DNA of 64,000 bases from Intestinibacter bartlettii. Lineage in GTDB: Bacteria > Bacillota > Clostridia > Peptostreptococcales > Peptostreptococcaceae. The notes under the pieces are model-generated. The model saw nothing but the letters and a program-made list of their open reading frames with translations, did not search any database and was not told the DNA's origin. A program made the translations under genes and the position numbers. Location: contig CP102273.1 of assembly GCA_025148965.1 (NCBI GenBank), positions 496,001 to 560,000 on the forward strand, written 5' to 3'. Below, piece after piece: positions 17,977 to 27,012 of the stretch (its first letter is position 1; every line of letters begins with the position of its first letter).

Positions 17977-19332
17977 ATGGCAGATTTTTTATTAAAATTA
18001 GAACATATTATAACTAATATTTCGGATGCGATATGGCCTGTATTTTTACCATTTATATTGGTAGTAGGAGCTATAACTTCAATAAGAACAATATTTATAG
18101 TACAGAAAAAAGCATCATATCCATCTACATTAAAACTTAAAAATGCTATAGGGCCAGCTGCAATTTCGCTTGGTGCAATGATAGGTACAGGTGCTGTTGT
18201 AGGTGTTATGGGAGCGTTATCAAAATTATACGCTGCTGGGCAACATAATATAGAGGCACTGGCAATATGGGCATTAATAGGAGCACTAATAATGGTTCCA
18301 GTTTCTTATTCAGAAACATTAAATTCAAAAATAATGGGTAAAATTCCGAGAGAATATATATCAACTATAATAAGTCCTAAATTGGGGATGTTTTATGCGA
18401 TATGTTTCGTAGCGTTAGCAGTATTCGGATTTGGTGGATTCCAATTCAGTGGAATAGATTCAGTTACTGCAATAGTAGCATCTAAATTTATGGGAATAGA
18501 AACTACTAATATTCAAAGATATCTATTTATCATAGTGCCAGTAATAATAGTTGTTGCACTTTTAGTATTATCTAAGAGACATGAAATATTTATGAATGCT
18601 ATGACATATATGATAGGTACAGCAGTAGCTTTATACTTCATATTCTTTACAATATTCGTAATAAAAACTGCATCATTTATACCTACGTATTTAAATGGAA
18701 TGCTAGAAGGTATGAGAAATCCTGTAAATGCAATGATTGGGGTTCCACTAGGATTTATATTAGGTATGCAAAAAATAATTCAAACAGCTGAGACTGGTTT
18801 AGGTGCATTAGCAATGGCAGCACAAGAATCTGATTCAAAACCTAGGGAAGCAGCTATGATAGCATTAATACCAACAATTGTTACAGTATTTGTTGCAATA
18901 ATAGTTACTTCTTATATAGCATCATATGGTGTTAGAAATGGAATAATACACTTCCCAGCAGATACAGTAACAAGATTGACACAATTATTTGAAACAGCAC
19001 AAGATGTAACAGGAGTTTTCGGATTAATAGTATTCTCAATATTTACTGTTTTATCAGCTTTAACTACAATATTAGGTTCATATTATTACATGACAAAATT
19101 ATTTAAAACTAACCCTATAAATAGAAATATAGCAATATATTTAATATTAGTAATTGTATCAGGAACTTTAGCAGTATTCGGTGCAAACGTAGTATTTGAA
19201 GCAGTAGATCTACTTTTATTCGTACTTTGTGGAATAAACGTAACTACACTTATGATATTTACATTTAAAGAATGGCAAAAATATAGAATAGATGACCAGG
19301 ATTTAGATGGAGAAAATAAGATAGCATCTTAA
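17977..19332 (+). CDS. AGCS-like sodium:amino acid symporter (divergent)
   Basis: 451 residues with about ten hydrophobic segments. The glycine-rich GAMIGTGAVVGVMGAL and later ETGLGALAMAAQESDS match the positions of conserved motifs in the alanine/glycine:cation symporter family, but with many substitutions, so this is a divergent member and the substrate is uncertain. Start choice is unusual. A TAA sits in frame directly before the ATG, and the only good Shine-Dalgarno (AAAGGAGAG, 17936-17944) is 33 bases upstream. A hairpin between them (17944-17963) could shorten the gap. A strong terminator follows; the gene is monocistronic. Confidence 0.78.
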   Translation: MADFLLKLEHIITNISDAIWPVFLPFILVVGAITSIRTIFIVQKKASYPSTLKLKNAIGPAAISLGAMIGTGAVVGVMGALSKLYAAGQHNIEALAIWALIGALIMVPVSYSETLNSKIMGKIPREYISTIISPKLGMFYAICFVALAVFGFGGFQFSGIDSVTAIVASKFMGIETTNIQRYLFIIVPVIIVVALLVLSKRHEIFMNAMTYMIGTAVALYFIFFTIFVIKTASFIPTYLNGMLEGMRNPVNAMIGVPLGFILGMQKIIQTAETGLGALAMAAQESDSKPREAAMIALIPTIVTVFVAIIVTSYIASYGVRNGIIHFPADTVTRLTQLFETAQDVTGVFGLIVFSIFTVLSALTTILGSYYYMTKLFKTNPINRNIAIYLILVIVSGTLAVFGANVVFEAVDLLLFVLCGINVTTLMIFTFKEWQKYRIDDQDLDGENKIAS

Positions 19333-19352
19333 TAAAATATATATATTCTAAT

Positions 19353-19387
19353 AAAAAGCTATATGGACAATTCCATATAGCTTTTTT
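19353..19387 (+). terminator. terminator after the symporter gene
   Basis: AAAAAGCTATATGGA-CAAT-TCCATATAGCTTTTT, perfect 15-bp stem. Confidence 0.92.
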
Positions 19388-19531
19388 GTGTAAAAAAGAG
19401 GTTATTCTACTAATTTATGTTCATAAAATTAAAATATTTAAAATAAATATATATAAGATATTAAGTTAAGTAGGACTAGGTATACTATTAAAAATCTAAT
19501 ATTGGGAAATATATATTTAGGAGTGATGTAT

Positions 19532-19795
19532 ATGAAAATGTATAAACAGAAATTTAATAGAGGAAAGGGAAGTGTTAACAATATTCCGAATGCAATTGCT
19601 TATACTTTTATAAGAAATTACATGAATAGTAAGGAATTTGAAGAAATAGCACATAGTATGTTTATAAAGAAGATGAATAAACAACAAGTGAGTGACGCTA
19701 TGACAGAGGTAAAATGGTTATTTAGGAATTACCCAGGATTAGAAGTTATGACATTACAAGATGAAAAGGGTAATGTGACTCGATTTGAACTTTAG
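19532..19795 (+). CDS. small protein of unknown function
   Basis: 87 residues from the ATG eight bases after TAGGAG; two other ATG codons lie within six bases and a TTG 30 bases upstream lacks a ribosome site. The protein is basic at its N-terminus (MKMYKQKFNRGKGS), then mostly helical and charged, ending in a short strand-like tail (GLEVMTLQDEKGNVTRFEL). There is no signal peptide, membrane segment or cysteine. I do not recognise the family. It has its own spacing on both sides, with no clear operon partner. Good ribosome site and protein-like composition support it as real. Confidence 0.65.
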   Translation: MKMYKQKFNRGKGSVNNIPNAIAYTFIRNYMNSKEFEEIAHSMFIKKMNKQQVSDAMTEVKWLFRNYPGLEVMTLQDEKGNVTRFEL

Positions 19796-19915
19796 GCTTA
19801 AAAATTAATAAAATATTAAATGAAATAAATTCATAAAAGATTATAGTAAAAATTTTATTATTAGTATAAAATAGATTTGGTTGATATAGAAAATAAAAAG
19901 GCAGGAGATATACAA

Positions 19916-20423
19916 ATGACAAACTTAGAATTTATATACAAAAGAAAAAATAGAAGAAATAGCTAAAGTTGTTGGCGATAGACATATGGAAATCGCAAAT
20001 TTAGCAGATAATGAAAAAGACCAAGCTAATATGAGTAAATTTTTAAAATACTATACAGTGTTTAAAAATGCACCAGTTCTTGTTTTAGTTTATGCAAAAC
20101 CATATAAAACGGTAGAATATAAAATATTAAAAGATAAACCAGAATGTAAAGAGTTATACAACATGGCAACATCTAGTCAAGCAGAAATACAAACTATAGG
20201 GGCAGCAGTTGAAAACTTATTATTAGCGGCTGCAAATATGGGATATGGTGCTTGCTACATGACAGGACCAGTACATTCTAGAGATAAAATATATGAAGTA
20301 ATGGGCCATGATGAAACAAAAGGAGAGTTAATGGCTTTAATCCCAGTTGGTGTTCCAGAAGATTCAAGTGCACCACAACCACCAAGACTTCCATTAGAAG
20401 ATGTAGTAACATTTATAGACTAA
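19916..20423 (+). pseudogene. nitroreductase-family gene broken by an internal deletion
   Basis: An ATG after GGAGAT starts MTNLEFIYKRK, the usual N-terminus of an FMN nitroreductase, but this frame stops at 19964-19966. The rest continues in another frame (KIEEIAKVVGDRHMEIAN from 19947) to 20423 and shows the family middle and end (NAPVLVLVY, AAVENLLLAAANMGYGACYM, PVGVPED). About 40-45 residues between them are gone, including the region that normally carries FMN-binding Arg/Ser and the APSGxNxQ motif. The join lies in an A-rich run. A shorter product from the ATG at 19986 is possible but would lack the cofactor site. Confidence 0.8.
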
Positions 20424-20513
20424 AGTTTATCAAAAATTTAATTATTTGTAATAAAAATGCTATATTTTGATGTTATACTATAGATATTAAAAATATTATT
20501 TTAATAAAAAGTG

Positions 20514-20541
20514 AAATATCCTGTTTTTAGCAGGATATTTT
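20514..20541 (+). terminator. terminator after the nitroreductase pseudogene
   Basis: AAATATCCTG-N7-CAGGATATTT stem, with a short T-run. Confidence 0.75.
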
Positions 20542-20585
20542 AATGTAAAATTGAAAAATAAATAAAATATAACGAGAGGTGAATT

Positions 20586-21413
20586 ATGGAGTTTATCGAA
20601 ATAATTAAAGCCATTATTCTGGGTATAATCGAGGGGATTACAGAATGGCTTCCAGTAAGTAGTACAGGACATATGATATTAGTTGATGAATTTTTACAAC
20701 TAAATATGTCTCCAGCATTTAAGGAAATGTTCTTTGTAGTTATACAATTAGGTGCAATCATGGCGGTAGTAGTTTTATATTGGAAAAAGATCTTTCCTTT
20801 TTCATTTAAAAAGAAACCATTTGTACAAAAGAGTATAATCATAATGTGGATTAAAGTAATAATTGCATGTTTACCAGCTGCAGTTATAGGCCTATTGTTT
20901 GATGATAAGGTTAATGAGTTATTCTATAACTTCCAAACAGTAGCGATAATGTTAATTCTATTTGGTATATTCTTTATAGTTGTTGAAAACTACAACAAAG
21001 GAAAAAATCCAATCGCAAATGATATGGATCAATTAACTTTCAAAATGGCTATAATAATAGGATTATTCCAAGTTATAGCAGCAGTTTTCCCAGGAACTTC
21101 ACGTTCTGGAGCGACAATATTAGGTGCTTTATTAATAGGAGTATCAAGAGAAGTAGCAGCAGAATTTACATTCTTCCTAGCAATACCAGTTATGTTCGGA
21201 GCTAGTTTACTTAAATTAGTTAAATTCGGATTTGTATTTACAGGATTTGAAATGATTATATTATCTGTAGGAAGTATAGTAGCATTTATAGTATCAATAT
21301 TAGCAATTAAGTTCCTTGTGGGCTACATAAAGAAACACGACTTCAAAGTATTTGGATGGTATAGAATTATACTTGGTATAATACTTTTAGGTTATTATTT
21401 CTTTTTAAGATAA
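20586..21413 (+). CDS. uppP: undecaprenyl-diphosphatase
   Basis: 275-residue membrane enzyme (UppP/BacA family) that removes a phosphate from undecaprenyl diphosphate, recycling the lipid carrier for peptidoglycan synthesis and giving basal bacitracin resistance. Both signature motifs are present: GIIEGITEWLPVSSTGHM near residues 15-32 and FPGTSRSGATILGAL near 170. About eight hydrophobic segments follow. The length is typical. The start follows GAGAGGTG. It is monocistronic, between two terminators. Confidence 0.96.
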   Translation: MEFIEIIKAIILGIIEGITEWLPVSSTGHMILVDEFLQLNMSPAFKEMFFVVIQLGAIMAVVVLYWKKIFPFSFKKKPFVQKSIIIMWIKVIIACLPAAVIGLLFDDKVNELFYNFQTVAIMLILFGIFFIVVENYNKGKNPIANDMDQLTFKMAIIIGLFQVIAAVFPGTSRSGATILGALLIGVSREVAAEFTFFLAIPVMFGASLLKLVKFGFVFTGFEMIILSVGSIVAFIVSILAIKFLVGYIKKHDFKVFGWYRIILGIILLGYYFFLR

Positions 21414-21436
21414 TAAAAATTTAATTTAAACAAAGT

Positions 21437-21474
21437 AAAAGGGCCATGGGGAAAATTAACCCCATGGCTTTTAT
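21437..21474. terminator. bidirectional terminator between uppP and the methionine gamma-lyase gene
   Basis: GCCATGGGG / CCCCATGGC core (21443-21451, 21460-21468) with A/T-rich flanks on both sides; serves the two convergent genes. Confidence 0.9.
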
Positions 21475-21501
21475 AGTTATATATTTAAAATAAAGAATAT
21501 T

Positions 21502-22692
21502 TTAAACTAATTTATCTAGTGCTTGTTTTAAATCAGCAATTATATCATCAGCATCTTCAAGTCCAACAGAAAGTCTTACTAAACCATCTGTGATATTTGC
21601 AGCAGCTCTTTCTTCTGGAGTACAAGGAGAGTGAGTCATTGATGCTGGATGTTCGATTAATGTTTCAGCATCACCTAAACTAACTGCTAATGTACAAAGT
21701 TCTAGTGTATTCATTAATTTTGCACCGGCTTCAATTCCACCTTTAACTTCAAATGAAATCATAGCACCTGGAAGTGACATTTGTTTTTTAGCTAAATCGT
21801 ATTGTGGGAAGTCTTTTAATCCAGGATAAAGTATAGATTCTATAGCAGGATGACTTTGTAAGAATTCTGCTACCTTCATTGCATTTGCACAGTGTTTTTC
21901 CATTCTGATTTCAAGAGTTTTAAGACCTCTATTGATTAAGAATGCATCGTTAGGGCTAAGTACAGCGCCTGTAAAATCTTTAATACCTTCCATTTTAACA
22001 GCAGTTATAAATTCACTGCTACCAACAACAAAACCAGCGATAACATCACCATGACCGTTTAAATATTTAGTTGCAGAATGTAAAACAACATCAGCACCTA
22101 ATTCAAGTGGTCTTTGAATATATGGAGAACAGAAAGTATTATCGACCATAACTATAGTACCTTCTTTTTCGTGTGCAATTTTTGAAATTGCTTCTATATC
22201 ACAAATTTTTAAAGTTGGATTAGCAGGTGTTTCTAAATAAACAACTCTAGTGTTGTCTTTCATTTTTTCTTTCATTAAATCTAAATTAGATAAGTCTACG
22301 AAATCAACTTCGATTCCGAATTTAGTAAGTCCTTTGCTAAGTAAGGCTTGAGTACAACCATAAAGTGTGTCACAAGCAAGAACATGATCACCAGCTTTTA
22401 AAGCTGTCCATAATGCAGAAGATATAGCGCCCATACCAGAAGCAGTAGATGCAGCAGCTTCTCCACCTTCTAAAGCGGCTACTTTTTGTTCAAGAGAAGT
22501 ATTAGTTGGATTTCCTAATCTGGAATATATGTATCCTTCTTCTTCTCCAGCGAATCTTCTACCACCTTGTTCGGCACTATCAAATACAAATGTTGAAGTT
22601 TGGTATATTGGTAATGACAAAGCACCAGCGGCATTTTTGTGATGTCCTGCATGAATTGATGTAGTTGCGAATCCTTTTTTATTATTCATCAT
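21502..22692 (-). CDS. megL: methionine gamma-lyase
   Basis: 396 residues; PLP-dependent Cys/Met-metabolism fold. It splits methionine to methanethiol, ammonia and 2-oxobutyrate. The PLP lysine lies in HSATKYLNGHGDVIAG. The active-site motif LYGCTQALL carries the cysteine that marks methionine gamma-lyases against cystathionine lyases and synthases. Overall sequence (SIHAGHHKN, TSGMGAISS, DNTFCSPYIQRP) also fits this subgroup. The start is the first of two ATG codons seven bases after AAGGGGG; an upstream ATG eight codons away has no ribosome site. A LysR gene lies just upstream on the same strand and may regulate it. Confidence 0.9.
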   Translation of the reverse strand: MMNNKKGFATTSIHAGHHKNAAGALSLPIYQTSTFVFDSAEQGGRRFAGEEEGYIYSRLGNPTNTSLEQKVAALEGGEAAASTASGMGAISSALWTALKAGDHVLACDTLYGCTQALLSKGLTKFGIEVDFVDLSNLDLMKEKMKDNTRVVYLETPANPTLKICDIEAISKIAHEKEGTIVMVDNTFCSPYIQRPLELGADVVLHSATKYLNGHGDVIAGFVVGSSEFITAVKMEGIKDFTGAVLSPNDAFLINRGLKTLEIRMEKHCANAMKVAEFLQSHPAIESILYPGLKDFPQYDLAKKQMSLPGAMISFEVKGGIEAGAKLMNTLELCTLAVSLGDAETLIEHPASMTHSPCTPEERAAANITDGLVRLSVGLEDADDIIADLKQALDKLV

Positions 22693-22820
22693 TAAAGACC
22701 CCCTTATTTTTAACATGAATATTTATTCAATTTAAGATTTAAATTAATACAAAAGTATTACTTAATATAATTGTAGTTTGATAATAAGAGAGTTAGTATG
22801 ACTAAAAAAATATAACTTGA

Positions 22821-22837
22821 TATAGCTTTTAGCTATA
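22821..22837. promoter_or_regulatory. hairpin/dyad between the LysR gene and megL
   Basis: TATAGCT-TTT-AGCTATA, perfect 7-bp arms, about 130 bases upstream of megL. It has no T-run in either direction, so it is more likely an operator than a terminator. Confidence 0.35.
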
Positions 22838-22953
22838 CATAAAGAAATAATTGATTATGACTTATAAACGAAATAAAAATACAAATTTAGATTATATATA
22901 GATATAAATTTAAAGATTTTAATTTTACTTTATAATATATTTTTTATAAAAAA

Positions 22954-23880
22954 TTATTTTTCTGAGGGGTTATTTCCTGTATGCAAAAGTGATTTAAGCA
23001 TTTGGAGATAAACTTCACCTAGATGAGAAAGTGTAATATCTTTATGCACAATAACTCCAATATTTATAACCTCATCTACATCAAGTGGAATAGATGTAAT
23101 TTTCCTTCCGTTTAAAAAATAAGCAGGATACATCCCTGAAGATATCGTATATCCATTTAAGCCTACCATAAAATCAAAAATAGCAGCCCTATCACTGATT
23201 TTTATACTTTTATTTACACTTCGAGTGCTCAAAATTTCCTCAGAAAAATAAAATGAATTATATGTACCTTGTTCAAATGAAAGGCAAGGATAATCTTCAA
23301 GATCTTCTAAAGATACTAATTTTTTATTGGCTAGAGGGTGATTTTCGCTTATAAATATATGGGGTTTAGCTTTTATAAGTGATAAAAATTTTAAATTGCT
23401 TTCGCGAATAAGTTTTTGTATTACAGTTTTATTGTAATTACTAAGATAAATTATTCCGATTTCGCTGCGAAGAGTTTTAACATCATCTATAATTTCAAAA
23501 GTCTTAGTTTCTCTAATAGTGAATTCATATTTATCACCACCATATTGTTGTATTAATGATATAAAGGCATTTGCAGCAAATCCATAATGTTGTGTAGACA
23601 CACAAAAATGTTGTTTAGAGCATTTATCTTCTATATATTTTTCCTCTAACATTTCGTATTGTTGGATAACCTGTCTTGCATATCCAATAAATTCGAAACC
23701 ATCATTTGTCAATGTCATACCTCGATTAGTTCGGACAAAAATATTAATTTTTAATTCTTGTTCTAATTCTTTTATAGCATTTGATAAACTGGGTTGAGAA
23801 ATAAACAAACTTTTCGCTGCCTCGTTTATAGAACCTTTGCTCGCAACGGCAAGAACATATTTTAGTTGTTGCAAAGTCAT
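22954..23880 (-). CDS. LysR-family transcriptional regulator
   Basis: 308 residues from the ATG five bases after GGTGA (a GTG three codons upstream overlaps that site). The N-terminal winged helix-turn-helix (MTLQQLKYVLAVASKGSINE, then SQPSLSNAIKELE) is followed by a periplasmic-binding-protein-like effector domain from about residue 90. The family is usually activated by a pathway metabolite and acts on a nearby gene. The closest candidate target is megL, 261 bases downstream on the same strand, so the two may respond to sulfur amino acids (inference). No clear terminator separates them. Confidence 0.88.
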   Translation of the reverse strand: MTLQQLKYVLAVASKGSINEAAKSLFISQPSLSNAIKELEQELKINIFVRTNRGMTLTNDGFEFIGYARQVIQQYEMLEEKYIEDKCSKQHFCVSTQHYGFAANAFISLIQQYGGDKYEFTIRETKTFEIIDDVKTLRSEIGIIYLSNYNKTVIQKLIRESNLKFLSLIKAKPHIFISENHPLANKKLVSLEDLEDYPCLSFEQGTYNSFYFSEEILSTRSVNKSIKISDRAAIFDFMVGLNGYTISSGMYPAYFLNGRKITSIPLDVDEVINIGVIVHKDITLSHLGEVYLQMLKSLLHTGNNPSEK

Positions 23881-24066
23881 ATTAATCACCAGCTTTCATT
23901 AAAGATTTTATACTATAAATTATAATAATAAAAATTTTAATAAGGTAAATAAAATTAAATATTATCAATGAAAAATAAATAATTCTTAATGTATTGTAAT
24001 AAATCAAATTTACATAAAGTGATATACTAATATTAAAAAGCTATTATGTCAAAGGAAGGAAAAACT

Positions 24067-24906
24067 ATGTTTGGCTATGTAAGAATAAATAAGATGGATT
24101 TGACATTTAGAGAATTTGATTATTATAAAGGCTATTACTGTGGTTTGTGCAAATATTTAAAAGAAAATCATGGAGAAGTATCTAGGCTTTCATTAAATTA
24201 TGATATAACATTTTTAATAGTGATTTTAACAGCACTTTATAAGTTAGATTCAGATATTACATACGAAAGATGTATTGCAAATCCTCTAAAAAAGAAAATG
24301 CGTATAGTGAATGAAATCACAGAATATGCAGCAAGTATGAATATACTTTTATCTTATTATAAACTAGAAGATAATTTATACGACGATAATGGAATTAAAG
24401 ATAAATTAGCATATGAACTTTACAAAGGAAAATTAAAAAAAGCATACGAAAAATATCCTCAGAAAGCAGAATATATAAAACAACAATTAGGAAACCTAAG
24501 AGAATTAGAAAAACAGGAAAGTAAAAGTATAGACAAAGTTTCTAATACTTTCGGAAACCTAATGGGAGAAATTTTCGTATATAAAAAAGATGAATATGAA
24601 CAAAATCTAAGGAATATAGGATTTAATTTAGGCAAATATATCTACATATTAGATGCATATGAGGATTTGGAGGAAGACAACAAAAAGGGAAGATACAATC
24701 CATTTATAGATTATATAGACAAAAAAGAAGAATTAAAAAATAAAGTTGATAGGCTTATAAGTATGTCTTTAGGAATGGCTACTAAAAATATAGAACAATT
24801 AAATTTAGAATTTAATAAATCTATTATAGACAACATAATATATTCTGGAGTCTACTTAAGATACAAAAGCATATTAGAAAAGGGGTGTGAAAGTAATGTA
24901 CAGTAA
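24067..24906 (+). CDS. DUF5685 family protein, isoprenoid-synthase-like motif
   Basis: 279 residues from the ATG seven bases after AAGGAAGG. The N-terminus has the family pattern MFGYVRINK and YYCGLCKYLKE (a CxxC pair near residues 25-28). The rest is predicted all-helical and charged. Near residues 195-215 it reads ILDAYEDLEEDNKKGRYNPF, which resembles the second Asp-rich helix of squalene/phytoene-synthase-type enzymes (Asp-x3-Asp followed by a basic, Asn-Pro turn). That likeness is my reading, not an established function. It overlaps the next gene by 11 bases and forms an operon with a Cys-rich protein and a membrane protein. Confidence 0.75.
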   Translation: MFGYVRINKMDLTFREFDYYKGYYCGLCKYLKENHGEVSRLSLNYDITFLIVILTALYKLDSDITYERCIANPLKKKMRIVNEITEYAASMNILLSYYKLEDNLYDDNGIKDKLAYELYKGKLKKAYEKYPQKAEYIKQQLGNLRELEKQESKSIDKVSNTFGNLMGEIFVYKKDEYEQNLRNIGFNLGKYIYILDAYEDLEEDNKKGRYNPFIDYIDKKEELKNKVDRLISMSLGMATKNIEQLNLEFNKSIIDNIIYSGVYLRYKSILEKGCESNVQ

Positions 24907-25312
24907 TGTATATCAAGGTGAATTTGGAAGTATAAGAAATTTAATAAGCAAAAACGAATTTCAAAAAGCTTATGATTTGCTTCAAAAGATAAGCAATAAA
25001 TGTAGTGAATGGTACTATCTAACAGGATTATCAGCTATGAATATTGGATATTATGATGAAGGCGAAGAATATATAAAAACTGCTGCTACTATGGAACCGA
25101 CAAATGAAGAATACAGTCATGCTTTTAATCAATATAACCAATATAGAAATGATTACAACCGTAATTCATACAATTACAACAGAAGAAAACAAAATGATTT
25201 AGGCGGATGTTGTTGCTGTTGTGGAGATGACTGTTGTGATACATTATGCCAATTATGGTGTGCTGATCAATGTTGCGAATGTTGTGGTGGCGACTTAATA
25301 ACTTGTTGCTAA
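24896..25312 (+). CDS. helical-repeat protein with a very Cys-rich tail ending in Cys-Cys
   Basis: 138 residues. About residues 8-75 look like one or two TPR-type helical hairpins (EFQKAYDLLQKI, then WYYLTGLSAMNIGYYDEGEE). A Tyr/Asn/Arg-rich linker follows. The last 34 residues hold 15 cysteines, mostly in pairs plus one run of five, and the protein ends in Cys-Cys. Similar tails occur on J-domain-like proteins of Clostridia next to DUF5685. It may bind metal or be lipidated (inference). The ATG lies eight bases after AGGGGTG and overlaps the upstream gene by 11 bases, suggesting coupled translation. Confidence 0.75.
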   Translation: MYSNVYQGEFGSIRNLISKNEFQKAYDLLQKISNKCSEWYYLTGLSAMNIGYYDEGEEYIKTAATMEPTNEEYSHAFNQYNQYRNDYNRNSYNYNRRKQNDLGGCCCCCGDDCCDTLCQLWCADQCCECCGGDLITCC

Positions 25313-25329
25313 CAAGATAGGAGGAATAA

Positions 25330-25815
25330 ATGAGCAGAAAAATTGCATATGCAGGAATGCTTTTGGCAGTTGATACAGTTTTGTTTTTAATGGTTAATGT
25401 ATTTCAAACAAATACTATTTTTTTGTTAGGTTTAGCATCTCTTCCGATTGCAATAGTAATTATGAATTGGGGGCCAAAAACAGGAATTGCATTTTATATA
25501 GCATCTTTGGTTATAAGTTTTATAGCTATGGCAAATAAAATACATTGGATTATATATGTGCTTACATTTGGAATGTATGGTTTGATAAAGTTTATAATAG
25601 AGCAGGATAGACCTATTTATATTGAGTATATTTTAAAATTATCATATGCAAATATAACTTTAGTAGTGTTGTATTTTATTATTAGACAATTTATAGTTAT
25701 ACCTCAAAAATGGTACTTAGTAATATTATTTGAGGTAGTATTTTTGGTATATGATTATGTATATTCTTTATTTATCGATTATTACAACGAAAAATTAAAT
25801 AAGTATTTTAAATAA
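25330..25815 (+). CDS. integral membrane protein of unknown function
   Basis: 161 residues with about five hydrophobic segments and almost no soluble part. The pattern (short basic N-terminus, MLLAVDTVLFLMVNVFQTNT, repeated small helices) resembles small S-component or YybS-like membrane proteins, but I cannot assign a family. The start follows TAGGAGGAA, 17 bases after the Cys-rich gene, so it is the third gene of that operon. A strong terminator follows directly. It may anchor the other two products at the membrane (inference from position only). Confidence 0.7.
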   Translation: MSRKIAYAGMLLAVDTVLFLMVNVFQTNTIFLLGLASLPIAIVIMNWGPKTGIAFYIASLVISFIAMANKIHWIIYVLTFGMYGLIKFIIEQDRPIYIEYILKLSYANITLVVLYFIIRQFIVIPQKWYLVILFEVVFLVYDYVYSLFIDYYNEKLNKYFK

Positions 25816-25861
25816 AAAGGAGATATTAGTTTTAATCAAATTTGAAACTAATATCTCCTTT
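25816..25861. terminator. bidirectional terminator after the DUF5685 operon
   Basis: Perfect 17-bp inverted repeat (25816-25832 with 25845-25861), outer part AAAGGAGATATT. It lies between convergent genes and also serves the AraC gene on the minus strand. Confidence 0.88.
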
Positions 25862-25876
25862 AATATTAGAAATTAA

Positions 25877-26770
25877 TTATTGGGAATTTCTATATTCAAG
25901 TGGTGTTTGACCTGTTTTCTTCTTAAAAATTTGTATATAATGGCTAACATTATTAAAGCCAACATTTTCAGAAATATCTAATATAGATAATGAACTATTT
26001 TTTAAGAGCTTCATACTTTCATTAATTCTATAATTTATTAAGTAATCGTAAGGTGACATTTTAAGTGATTTTTTGAAAAATCTACAACATTCACCCTTGC
26101 TTACAAATACTGCATCTGCAATATCTTGTAATGTTATTTTATTACTATAATTTTGATGGATAAATGATAAAACATCTTTTATTCTCTGTTCATTTATAGG
26201 TTTCGGTTCCATTTTTTGATTAAATATATCTTTATCATTTAATACTAATAAAAGCCAAAAATTTAATAAATCAATATATATCTTAAGCTCGTATCCCTTA
26301 TCTTGGATTATATCGACATTTATAATATCACTAATATATTTAAGAGCATCTTGTTCCCAATTGTTATTACCATAAATCTCAATTGAGTTTAATTTATTTG
26401 ATGTAATTACGGGGTCAATATATTTTTGTTCAATTATGCTGCCGGGGAACATCTTTAATAATTTAGCATTAAACATAATAGCATGATATATACAATCTTC
26501 ATCACCAACACTTTTGGCCATATGGATTCTTTGAGTATTTATAAATATAGCCTGACCATTCTTTAAAATATACGATTTTTCACCAACTATAAATTCCACA
26601 GATCCTTTAGTGACAATAGATATTTGTATTTCATCATGCCAATGAAGTTTAACATATCCTTTTGATAATTTTCTAATTTCAGAGAAACTAACTTCAAATG
26701 GGAATGAATATGCTTTTGAAATACTAACATCTTCTAACTTATCGTTTAAAACAACATTATTAGCACGCAT
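25877..26770 (-). CDS. AraC-family regulator with N-terminal cupin domain
   Basis: 297 residues. A cupin-type ligand-binding domain covers about 30-120 (LHWHDEIQISIVTKGSVEF, then QRIHMAKS). The C-terminal 100 residues carry two helix-turn-helix units typical of AraC (ITLQDIADAVFVSKGECCRFF and ILDISENVGFNNVSHYIQIF). Such proteins activate a nearby operon in response to a small molecule. Neither neighbour is an obvious metabolic target, so its regulon is unknown. The start follows GAGGGGG. A 9-bp dyad upstream (26815-26848) may be its own operator. Confidence 0.9.
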   Translation of the reverse strand: MRANNVVLNDKLEDVSISKAYSFPFEVSFSEIRKLSKGYVKLHWHDEIQISIVTKGSVEFIVGEKSYILKNGQAIFINTQRIHMAKSVGDEDCIYHAIMFNAKLLKMFPGSIIEQKYIDPVITSNKLNSIEIYGNNNWEQDALKYISDIINVDIIQDKGYELKIYIDLLNFWLLLVLNDKDIFNQKMEPKPINEQRIKDVLSFIHQNYSNKITLQDIADAVFVSKGECCRFFKKSLKMSPYDYLINYRINESMKLLKNSSLSILDISENVGFNNVSHYIQIFKKKTGQTPLEYRNSQ

Positions 26771-26814
26771 AAAAATCGCCCCCTCTGTATATGTTAATAT
26801 TCTTATATTTTTTA

Positions 26815-26848
26815 GTTAAGATACTGATAGAAATGATGTTATCTTAAC
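26815..26848. promoter_or_regulatory. 9-bp dyad upstream of the AraC gene
   Basis: GTTAAGATA-N16-TATCTTAAC, perfect arms, 45-78 bases upstream of the AraC-family start. The arms are about 2.5 helical turns apart, centre to centre. Candidate operator. Confidence 0.45.
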
Positions 26849-27012
26849 GATATAATTATAGATGAAAACAAGACGTTAATCAAATAAAATACAAAAAACT
26901 TAGAATTATTTAATTAAATATGACAAAAAAATAATCAACATAATTATATTTTAAATTTGAAATTATCCTTAGCTTTAGAGCAAGAAAAAATAATATACCA
27001 AACTTAACGAAC

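Noticed and set aside
22693-22953. SAM riboswitch or T-box ahead of megL or metY
   Set aside because: No conserved S-box or T-box blocks are present upstream of 22692 or in 27604-27798; the metY region is explained by a promoter and dyad.
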